From Bacillota bacterium (GTDB lineage Bacteria; Bacillota_I; Bacilli_A; Acholeplasmatales; Acholeplasmataceae), in assembly GCA_023458995.1 (NCBI GenBank), contig JAEWVV010000157.1, forward strand, positions 1-5,895: DNA of 5,895 nucleotides, written 5' to 3'. Positions 1-4,686 of the stretch are shown piece by piece. The notes under the pieces were generated by a model, which ran no database searches, was not told the DNA's origin, and saw only the letters and a list, made by a program, of their open reading frames with translations. Both the position numbers and the translations under genes were made by a program. Each line of letters opens with the position of its first letter. Position 1 is the first letter of the stretch.

Positions 1-238
1 CTTCTAAACTCGATTCAATCGTTGTGTCTTTTGTTTTGGTAACAAGCGTTATTTGAATCGTAACTTGCTTAATTAAATACGAATCATCCGCATAGACCTT
101 TGGACTTTTATTCAATTCTTGGTAGACAATAAAAGGTGGTTCAGCATTATCAGTTACATAAAGAGCATAATGAACATTACCAGGTAGTACGCCATTAAGA
201 AGTCCATAAACGTATGTTAATCTTTCTTTAGTTCCCAC
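1..238 (-). CDS. Putative tail-completion / head-tail closure protein (DUF3168 or SPP1 gp17-like), partial
   Basis: An open frame begins at a GTG (236-238) and runs without a stop to the left edge, giving about 79 codons with the C-terminus outside the window. The start is set by a perfect AGGAGG (complement of 246-251) seven bases upstream, inside the 3' end of the preceding gp10-family gene, which it overlaps by 11 bases. The visible protein begins GTKERLTYVYGLLNGVLPG and continues with a PPFIVYQEL segment and a beta-rich IQITLVTKT segment. Small tail-completion proteins of siphoviruses often show this pattern: a short N-terminal helix, then a hydrophobic strand around 'P.IVYQ'. Position directly after a gp10-family gene also fits the protein that caps the tail tube at the head interface. 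The family assignment rests on pattern and synteny, so other minor tail proteins remain possible. Confidence 0.6.
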   Translation of the reverse strand, partial: MGTKERLTYVYGLLNGVLPGNVHYALYVTDNAEPPFIVYQELNKSPKVYADDSYLIKQVTIQITLVTKTKDTTIESSLE

Positions 239-605
239 GTATAATCCTCCTGATATCATCCAGCATTTTAGGTGTAAAGTAGTCAAATGCAGGTCTCATG
301 AAAGGTCTTGCAGCGACATACTTACCACTCTTATGTTGAAAACCAAATTCAATCAAATGAACCAATCTACCTTTTTCTTTCGCATGGATAACAATGGTTT
401 TAGTGTGACCTTCACCAATGTCTGTCTTTATAAATTCATCTGCCATCGCACCTTTTCTACCACTTCTTGGTGTATTTGAGATAACATACTCTAGTATTAA
501 AGTTGCTGTTTCATCTAGTTTCTGTTCAAGTTCTCTTTTGACTAGTTCAGTATATTCTGATATTTCATTATTAATTTCATCAATAAAATTATTCAATGTA
601 GCCAT
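228..605 (-). CDS. HK97 gp10-family head-tail component
   Basis: This 125-residue protein (from the ATG at 603-605) carries the hallmarks of the HK97 gp10-like family, minor structural proteins at the head-tail joint. It has an N-terminal helical region rich in charged residues (about 1-45), the motif NTPRSGR (about 44-50), a central strand region with LVHLIEFG (about 81-88), and the diagnostic C-terminal AARPFMRPAFD (about 98-108). The normal family length is 110-150 residues, so it looks complete. A GTG nine bases further upstream (612-614) is in frame, but AAAGG lies only three bases before it. The ATG has GTGAT four bases upstream, which matches the anti-SD tail, so ATG is preferred. Its start overlaps the preceding adaptor gene and its end overlaps the next gene, consistent with translational coupling in the late operon. 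Confidence 0.88.
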   Translation of the reverse strand: MATLNNFIDEINNEISEYTELVKRELEQKLDETATLILEYVISNTPRSGRKGAMADEFIKTDIGEGHTKTIVIHAKEKGRLVHLIEFGFQHKSGKYVAARPFMRPAFDYFTPKMLDDIRRIIRGN

Positions 606-927
606 GAATATCACTTACCTTTATTTTCGTTTCCATCAAGTAAAGTTCTAAAAATTGCCCTTGTAAATATGTTCTTTCAATTTGATAAATCAAACTATCA
701 ATAACTGCATACTTGCTGCCATCATATAAGAAACTTTGAATCTTCAGAGCCACGTCTACTTTGTATTCATTCTTTTTACTCTCATAGTACTCTTTAGATG
801 TCACAGACTTAGATATGCCTATAACTTCTTTTTTTGAAACGAAACCATAACCTTGATTGCCGATCTCATCTTTAGCTAATGTGATCTTTAATAAAGTCAG
901 TCGAATATTAGGACTACTCGGAAACAT
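589..927 (-). CDS. Head-tail adaptor / head closure protein (phage head-tail joining family)
   Basis: A 112-residue protein located between the gp6-type connector and the gp10-family gene, where head-closure (stopper) proteins normally lie. The N-terminal half (about 1-45) is predicted to be a barrel-like strand region. It is followed by SKEYYESKKNEYKVDVALKI (about 44-63). Near the end is the segment YQIERTYLQGQFLELYL (about 81-97), which resembles the '.v.RtY..gd.iELy' ending typical of these adaptors. Such proteins seal the portal after DNA packaging and receive the tail. The ATG at 925-927 was chosen because a GGTGAT lies four bases upstream. Two in-frame GTG codons (934-939) could extend it by four residues but lack a better ribosome site. 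It overlaps the end of the upstream gene by 14 bases. The family is inferred from motif and synteny, not from a profile search. Confidence 0.72.
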   Translation of the reverse strand: MFPSSPNIRLTLLKITLAKDEIGNQGYGFVSKKEVIGISKSVTSKEYYESKKNEYKVDVALKIQSFLYDGSKYAVIDSLIYQIERTYLQGQFLELYLMETKIKVSDIHGYIE

Positions 928-1204
928 GATAATCACCACTTGATAATGCTAATTGATTCAAGAGCATGTCAAAACTCTTTGGTAAATCTTTAACAGACCC
1001 ATCTGCTTTAAACCCAAAGAAGGTCTTGCAGTAAATAACCACTAGCGAATGAGCTAATGGATGGCTCTCGACAACTGCTGGTGTAATCCCTGTCGATACG
1101 AGTAAGTTTTTACATGCACTGATATGATTATTTAATTCATCGTCAGCATAGGTTTCACTGATAGGAATTAATAATGATTTCTTTACTGTTTCAAGTAGTC
1201 CCAT
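914..1204 (-). CDS. Head-tail connector protein (HK97 gp6-like)
   Basis: A 96-residue, mainly helical protein immediately downstream of the major capsid gene, the usual place for the gp6-type connector that docks as a ring beneath the portal. It begins MGLLETVKKSLLIP, has a polar helix YADDELNNHISACKNLLVSTG (about 19-39), then a hydrophobic helix AHSLVVIYCKTFFGF (about 51-65), and ends in a helical tail. This 'DDEL...I.aA...L' then '.L....Y' layout and the length (95-110 residues usual) fit the family. The ATG (1202-1204) is preceded by GAGG seven bases upstream. A gap of 25 bases separates it from the capsid stop, with no terminator visible. The 3' end overlaps the adaptor gene. Confidence 0.8.
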   Translation of the reverse strand: MGLLETVKKSLLIPISETYADDELNNHISACKNLLVSTGITPAVVESHPLAHSLVVIYCKTFFGFKADGSVKDLPKSFDMLLNQLALSSGDYHVSE

Positions 1205-1229
1205 ATTCTAACCTCTATTCTATCGGTAC

Positions 1230-2357
1230 TTAGGCTTTCTTTTTAACTCTTAGGAAGCCTTTATATCCTACAACGTTACCGCCTGTAAATACGGACGCTT
1301 TGTAGCAAATGATGCCATCTTTAAACTTGTAATCATTAGACTTGCTAATCTCAACAGGTGAGAAAACAGGCACTTCATAATTGAGTAAGGAACCATATGC
1401 CAGACCATATTCTCCAACTGCAGTGTTTGTATCTGATATAGCCTTACAATGAGAATTAATGATATATGGAATACCATCAATCGTGTTGTTGATGTAGTCA
1501 ATCGTGTGGACTTTTCTACCTTCTGCAGTACGTAAGCCAGCAAATGCTCTTAAATCATTCTTGTTAAGGATTAAGTATGCTCCACCTTCGACTTCTTCAT
1601 CACCACCATAGGCAAAGATGATATCATCTAAGGTTGAATCGGTAATTGAGGTGATTTCTAAATCAGCAGTATCAGATAGAGCGATTGCCTTATCACTAAA
1701 GATGCCTGTGAATGTGTTTGATGTACCTGGACCTCTTAGGATTTGTTCACTAATCTTCTTTTTAAGGGATAGATTAATGTTCTTTAAGACCTCAGCTTGA
1801 TATGGTAAGTTAGGTAGTTTTTCTAACTCTTCAGTGATTTCTGTATAAGCAGTCACCTTAACCTTAGTGATTGTTAAATAACCATACTCAGGTTCTGTTT
1901 CTGAATAAGGCTCACCCTCTCCAGTTAAACCAGCAATACCGCTACCTTTAACAAAAGATTTCTTGTAGGTTTCCCCACCATTTAAGTTCACAACTTTTAC
2001 CTTATCCACTAATGCAGATACTTGTGCGAATGGATGTGGTGCAATGCCATCAGCAATGTGTTCAGGTAATAGAATCTCTTCGCTTGAAACTTGAATGACT
2101 CTGCTTTCTCTTAAGTTCTTACCACGAGTTTCTAATTGATCTTTATCTACTTGATTAGATCGTTCAATTACGACTGGATTGATTTTCGTCTTGTTTTGAA
2201 TAGCAAGTTTTCTTTCAATCGTGTCCTTCTCTTTATTCAATTCATCCACTTCAGCTTCCAATTGTTCTAACACTTCAAGTGTTACTTCCGCACCAATCAA
2301 ACCTTTGATTTCAGTGATGCGTGCTTTAATTTCATTACTTCTTTTTTCTAAATTCAT
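1230..2357 (-). CDS. Major capsid protein, HK97 fold, with N-terminal delta (scaffold) domain
   Basis: This 375-residue protein forms the icosahedral shell. Residues 1 to about 55 are a charged heptad-like coiled coil (EQLEAEVDELNKEKDTIERK near 31-50), as in the delta domain that acts as a built-in scaffold and is removed by the prohead protease. A flexible linker follows (about 55-85), so cleavage is likely between about 75 and 95, near ETRGKNLRES; the exact site cannot be read. The remainder matches the HK97 capsid body: E-loop-like VKGSGIAGLTGEGEPYSETE (about 137-156), the spine-helix region around EITEELEKLPN, LRGPGTSNTFTGIF (about 208-220), YLILNKNDLRAF (about 261-272) and GIPYIINSH (about 295-303). 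Length is typical for a fused-delta capsid protein. The ATG has GGAG nine bases upstream. It lies four bases after the protease stop, and the two act together in prohead maturation. Confidence 0.95.
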   Translation of the reverse strand: MNLEKRSNEIKARITEIKGLIGAEVTLEVLEQLEAEVDELNKEKDTIERKLAIQNKTKINPVVIERSNQVDKDQLETRGKNLRESRVIQVSSEEILLPEHIADGIAPHPFAQVSALVDKVKVVNLNGGETYKKSFVKGSGIAGLTGEGEPYSETEPEYGYLTITKVKVTAYTEITEELEKLPNLPYQAEVLKNINLSLKKKISEQILRGPGTSNTFTGIFSDKAIALSDTADLEITSITDSTLDDIIFAYGGDEEVEGGAYLILNKNDLRAFAGLRTAEGRKVHTIDYINNTIDGIPYIINSHCKAISDTNTAVGEYGLAYGSLLNYEVPVFSPVEISKSNDYKFKDGIICYKASVFTGGNVVGYKGFLRVKKKA

Positions 2358-2361
2358 CTTC

Positions 2362-2958
2362 TTATTCTCCTATTTTTATTTTCAAATTTAGTTTTCTTCT
2401 TATAAGCTTAGACTTCATATTTTTCTCTACTAAATCCATAGTCTTTAGTTCTAAATCCATAGCCTCTAAAGAACGAGCATAAATTGAAGTCTTATCATAA
2501 GCGGGTGTGTCAACGATTGAAACATCATATAAACGTTCAATCTTTCTGATAGTTCTTTTTGGAATATCACCATCACGATTCCATTCCTGCTCACTTACAA
2601 CAAATGCAAAGCTCATCTTATCCAATAAGCCTGATTTGACCATCTTAAAAATATCTTGATTGCTTTGTGTATCAAGTAACTCTGCTCTAACCTTTAATCC
2701 GACATCATCACTTGTTAAAGTAAGCGAACCGTTTTTAGTTCGAGCAATGATTAAAAATGAGTCCATGTGGTTATACTTCATTGGCACATCTTTGATTGCT
2801 GCATCAGTAATTGCACTTCTACTAATACTTTCGATAAACCCATAGGATTCATCACCGATTAAAGTTGGCTCATCATAAACGATCGCATAGCCTTCTAAGA
2901 TCATCTTGTCATCAGTTTCTTCTAGCCTAACTTCTGCTATTCTAGTTTCTTTCTTCAT
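2362..2958 (-). CDS. Prohead protease, HK97 family (peptidase family U35/S78)
   Basis: A 198-residue maturation protease that cleaves the capsid delta domain and then itself. The N-terminus has LEGYAIVYDEP (about 21-31), typical for the family. The catalytic His is most likely His64 in KYNHMDSFLIIART, followed by the usual 'G.L.L..DD.GL...AEL.DT' strand run (about 77-97). The nucleophile is Ser116 in LDKMSFAF. The conserved VSIVDTPAYDKTSIYAR (about 146-162) closes the fold. The last 30 residues are lysine-rich and helical (EKNMKSKLIRRKLNLKIK), probably an interaction tail lost on maturation. The ATG has AAGGAGG ten bases upstream and overlaps the stop of the preceding small gene in an ATGA arrangement, implying coupled translation. 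The next gene is its substrate, the capsid protein. Confidence 0.94.
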   Translation of the reverse strand: MKKETRIAEVRLEETDDKMILEGYAIVYDEPTLIGDESYGFIESISRSAITDAAIKDVPMKYNHMDSFLIIARTKNGSLTLTSDDVGLKVRAELLDTQSNQDIFKMVKSGLLDKMSFAFVVSEQEWNRDGDIPKRTIRKIERLYDVSIVDTPAYDKTSIYARSLEAMDLELKTMDLVEKNMKSKLIRRKLNLKIKIGE

Positions 2959-3149
2959 CGTTTTTCAACCTCCTTAGGTTTTGTTGATTGTTTTTCATAC
3001 ACGTATTCAAGCTCATTGTCTTTGTATGAGAACTCACTAATTTTGTGTGTCTTACAAAAGGTTTCGATTGTATTAATCTTGACTTTCTGTTCTTCTAAGA
3101 CCGTATTTAATACCTCTTTTGAAACCTTACCGTTTATTGTTACCTTCAT
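2955..3149 (-). CDS. Small hypothetical protein between portal and protease
   Basis: A 64-residue ORF with no family I recognise. It begins MKVTINGKVSKEVLNTVLEE, has a central ETFCKTHKISEFSYKDNELEYVYE and a lysine- and glutamate-rich tail (TKPKEVEKR). It is very polar, has one cysteine, and has no membrane segment or signal peptide. Predicted layout is a short strand, a helix (about 9-25), then strands. Reality as a gene is supported by an AAGGATGAT ribosome site upstream of its ATG, a 23-base overlap with the end of portal, and an ATGA overlap with the protease start. Some HK97-type modules have a small unassigned gene at this position. A head-assembly accessory role is possible from context only. 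It ends in TGA within the ATGA, arguing for TGA as a stop codon in this phage. Confidence 0.7.
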   Translation of the reverse strand: MKVTINGKVSKEVLNTVLEEQKVKINTIETFCKTHKISEFSYKDNELEYVYEKQSTKPKEVEKR

Positions 3150-4347
3150 TTAAATCATCCTTCCCTACTTGATATTCGTTTGCCTTAGTAGCATCGACGT
3201 AATTGAGTGATTGTAATCTTCTATCACCGTTTTCTACTGGTTCAAGTCCTAACAACCCTCTTGATTCATTCAGTGACATAATGCCTAACCCCATGAGCTT
3301 TTCAATCGCTGTAACCTTTGTGTTCCAGGATGCGTATTGAAGTCTTTCACTGTAAAAGATAATCTCTTCACCACGCATGATTTCATTTTGAGTAAGCAAG
3401 CCTAAAGAAAAAGCCTCAGACATTTGAATGGCTAAAGGCTCGATGGTTTGTTCATAAAATGAGTTGAACTCATCTTCTGTATATTTGGAATGAAAGATTG
3501 GAACTGATACACCAAAGTAATCTAGGATTTTTGATTGTAAAAACTCTAAGGTGTCCTTATCTATTAGCTTTGGATCTGTTGTTAAAGGTACATAATCACC
3601 TTTCAAATCCACCGGAATAATCGAACTGCCCTTATTTTTAATGGACTCTTTGAGTATCTCGTTAAATGAATCAAGTTGTTTTTTCTTATCTGTTTCACTT
3701 AACATGGCGCTCATTTTGAGAAGTCCCTTAATCTGCATGGAACTTTTAAGAGCATTATCGATACCTTGAAGCACATTCTCATTGATTTGTATTGTCTTTA
3801 AGAGTGCTTCTTGGTCTCCTTTTGAACTTGATCCACCAAAGATCTGATTCGTATGATAAAACCTTTTAATGTGAATGACATTTTCATATGGAATCGTGAA
3901 AGATTCTTCTCTATCAAAGCTGAACTTTAAATAGTAACTACCACCTGAATCTATGATTGGTTCAACAATGGATGGTTTAAGCGGATAAAGAGCTTTAATT
4001 TCACCGGTTGCACCATCAAACATTGGATAGATAAATGCATTGTCGTTCATGAGTAGTGTCGTAATCACCATATAAGTAAATTGGTAAGGAGTCATGACCT
4101 CATTTGGTTGGTGCTTTAAAATAAAAGACAGTTTGCCAGATTTCTCCGTAACTGTCTTATCATTCGCTTTCTTTATATATCTTGGTTTTAGTTTTGCACA
4201 CTGACTTGCTATCCGATCAATCGCAATTTTTACAACATCTGATTTTGAGATGTTATTTCCAAAGCTTGTAAGTGGTAGATTAATTTCATTTACAAATTTA
4301 AAGGACTCAGCTGAGCCCTGTTTTTTCTTTCGTTTAAATATGGCCAT
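3127..4347 (-). CDS. Portal protein, HK97 family
   Basis: A 406-residue portal subunit; twelve copies form the ring at one capsid vertex through which terminase drives DNA. Family features in order: a basic start (FKRKKKQG), VVKIAIDRIASQCAKLKPR (about 38-56, the 'ai..iA..va.l' helix), LKHQPNEVMTPYQF (about 77-90, matching 'lL..PN...t...F'), NDNAFIYPMFDGATGEIKAL (about 101-120), ENVIHIKRF (about 157-165), the stem and clip region with many lysine- and glutamine-rich helices (about 185-245), ILDYFGVSVPIFHSKYTEDEF (about 275-295), then IEPLAIQMSEAF (about 303-314). The length is usual for the family. The ATG (4345-4347) has AGGAGG (complement of 4353-4358) five bases upstream. Instead of following terminase directly, it is separated from it by about 340 bases holding a plus-strand unit, so its message must pass through that region or start within it. 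Confidence 0.95.
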   Translation of the reverse strand: MAIFKRKKKQGSAESFKFVNEINLPLTSFGNNISKSDVVKIAIDRIASQCAKLKPRYIKKANDKTVTEKSGKLSFILKHQPNEVMTPYQFTYMVITTLLMNDNAFIYPMFDGATGEIKALYPLKPSIVEPIIDSGGSYYLKFSFDREESFTIPYENVIHIKRFYHTNQIFGGSSSKGDQEALLKTIQINENVLQGIDNALKSSMQIKGLLKMSAMLSETDKKKQLDSFNEILKESIKNKGSSIIPVDLKGDYVPLTTDPKLIDKDTLEFLQSKILDYFGVSVPIFHSKYTEDEFNSFYEQTIEPLAIQMSEAFSLGLLTQNEIMRGEEIIFYSERLQYASWNTKVTAIEKLMGLGIMSLNESRGLLGLEPVENGDRRLQSLNYVDATKANEYQVGKDDLNEGNNKR

Positions 4348-4366
4348 TGTGACCTCCTATGACCCA

Positions 4367-4395
4367 TTTCATTATTTTCATAAAACTGGTATAAT
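4367..4395 (+). promoter_or_regulatory. Extended -10 sigma-A type promoter for the plus-strand unit
   Basis: A perfect TATAAT (4390-4395) is preceded by TGG (4387-4389), giving a consensus extended -10 element. A weak -35 candidate TTTCAT (4367-4372) lies 17 bases upstream; extended -10 promoters often tolerate a poor -35. Transcription would begin near 4402. The site points away from the portal gene, whose ribosome site is at 4353-4358, so it would drive RNA opposite to the phage operon. It is matched by a terminator at 4658-4686 on the same strand. Assignment is by consensus only. Confidence 0.6.
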
Positions 4396-4516
4396 AAAAA
4401 TGGTTGTTCTTGTAATGGGTAATTTGTTTAATGTTGTATGCTTGGAGTTTTTGAAAATCGCGTTGCCAATTCAGTTTTGTTTAACTATTAAGTTCAAGGT
4501 TAAAGGAGAGGATATT

Positions 4517-4654
4517 ATGTCGAAATTCAAGGTATGGTGGAAGGCTTTTGTGATGGTGCCCACGAACTCTAAGTATATCAAGTCAACAATCGAAGTTATG
4601 AGGCAGTCACAATCGCCTTTGAGGTTCGAATCCTCACGCCATCACCAATATTAA
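4517..4654 (+). CDS. Possible 45-residue basic peptide encoded within the plus-strand unit
   Basis: An ATG at 4517 follows AAAGGAG (4502-4508) with eight bases of spacing, as good a ribosome site as any real gene here. The frame continues for 45 codons to TAA at 4652-4654, four bases before the terminator stem. The peptide starts MSKFKVWWKAFVMVP, an amphipathic and aromatic stretch, and ends in a hydrophilic tail SSRHHQY. It has eight Lys/Arg against two acidic residues. I recognise no family. The start looks like a small membrane-active or nucleic-acid-binding peptide, but that is only inference. Against it being a gene, the 3' half of the frame is the same sequence that makes the T-arm, acceptor-like helix and CCA, so the codons may just be read through a structural RNA. 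A longer in-frame extension back to 4250 runs through the portal gene and is not credible. Confidence 0.35.
   Translation: MSKFKVWWKAFVMVPTNSKYIKSTIEVMRQSQSPLRFESSRHHQY
4531..4647 (+). other. Three-way-junction RNA fold with tRNA-like T-arm and 3' CCA
   Basis: Pairing worked out by hand. Closing helix: GGT (4531-4533) with ACC (4644-4646) and ATGGTG (4534-4539) with CGCCAT (4637-4642), one bulged C at 4643. Long hairpin: AAGGC (4541-4545) with GCCTT (4615-4619), a 2x2 internal loop, TTGTGAT (4548-4554) with GTCACAA (4606-4612), a two-base bulge, TGCC (4557-4560) with GGCA (4602-4605), CA with TG, and AACT (4565-4568) with AGTT (4594-4597), then a 25-base AT-rich loop. Third arm: TGAGG (4620-4624) with CCTCA (4632-4636) around TTCGAAT, a textbook T-loop. 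Helices abut with a one-base linker only. A rival helix, GTGATGGTG (4550-4558) with CGCCATCAC (4637-4645), would form a perfect 7-bp acceptor with an unpaired A and CCA, but excludes the long hairpin. No energies were computed. Confidence 0.55.
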
Positions 4655-4657
4655 CTT

Positions 4658-4686
4658 AAAAGTCGGATATATTTCCGATTTTTTTT
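4658..4686 (+). terminator. Rho-independent terminator of the plus-strand unit
   Basis: The core stem TCGGA (4663-4667) pairs with TCCGA (4674-4678) across a six-base loop TATATT. It extends outward by one G-T pair (4662/4679) and by A-T pairs between AAAA (4658-4661) and the T tract. Eight consecutive T residues follow on the plus strand (4679-4686), giving a classical terminator. It ends at the terminase stop codon (4685-4687) and so prevents antisense RNA from running into that gene. Read on the minus strand, the same hairpin is followed only by TTTTAAG, so it should be a weak terminator for the phage operon, although partial attenuation between terminase and portal is possible. Confidence 0.75.

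Larger units (their letters stand above)
4402..4686 (+). ncRNA. Candidate structured plus-strand RNA of unknown family (about 285 nt) between terminase and portal genes
   Basis: The unit is bounded by an extended -10 promoter and a rho-independent terminator, both on the plus strand, so a discrete RNA of about 285 bases is predicted, opposite to all neighbouring genes. Its first 115 bases (4402-4516) are AT-rich with only weak local pairing, such as AACT/AGTT around ATTA (4483-4494) and CTTGGA (4441-4446) with TTCAAG (4493-4498). The 3' part (4531-4647) folds into a compact three-way junction containing a T-arm like that of tRNA and ending in CCA. A 45-codon ORF with a good ribosome site lies inside, so the molecule may be an mRNA, a structured RNA, or both. 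It resembles neither tmRNA, 6S nor RNase P RNA, and is far smaller than the phage-associated GOLLD or ROOL RNAs. The function is unknown. Confidence 0.55.

Noticed and set aside
418..651. Plus-strand open frame opposite the gp10-family and adaptor genes
   Set aside because: Serine- and leucine-rich composition typical of a reverse-strand shadow, with no ribosome site; the minus-strand genes here match known families.
1205..1229. Possible terminator between the capsid and connector genes
   Set aside because: The gap is only 25 bases and holds the connector's ribosome site; no stable hairpin followed by a T tract is visible on the minus strand.
1268..1543. Second minus-strand frame within the capsid gene
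   Set aside because: An out-of-frame shadow of the major capsid protein, whose own frame is clearly the real one.
1618..2845. Short plus-strand frames at 1618-1800 and 2660-2845
   Set aside because: Antisense shadows of the capsid and protease genes without ribosome sites or recognisable protein features.
4250..4516. N-terminal extension of the 45-codon plus-strand frame back into the portal gene
   Set aside because: It runs antisense to portal coding sequence, starts upstream of the predicted promoter and lacks a ribosome site at its first ATG. Only the ATG at 4517 has one.
4552..4647. A canonical tRNA gene (perfect 7-bp acceptor, T-arm, CCA; about 96 bases)
   Set aside because: Only the acceptor and T-arm fit. 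There is no D-stem or GG-containing D-loop, T8 is replaced by C, and the best anticodon-like hairpin (4585-4597, loop AATCGAA) has only three base pairs and lacks U33. It is tRNA-like, not an ordinary tRNA.
4402..4647. A phage-borne tmRNA
   Set aside because: The 5' GGGG-type acceptor, the conserved GGAUUCGAC D-loop segment and a tag ending in ALAA or similar are all absent, and the RNA is shorter than standard tmRNA. Only the general T-arm, closing-helix and third-helix plan is shared.
4620..4651. An attachment site (att core) made of a tRNA 3' end
   Set aside because: A T-arm plus CCA is a common att core, but this lies in the middle of the head module between terminase and portal, with no integrase nearby and no second copy in the window.
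4381..4654. Group I intron, retron or DGR template RNA
   Set aside because: I could not find the paired P7-type core of a group I intron, and no reverse transcriptase, endonuclease or split gene is present. Terminase and portal are both intact at the borders.
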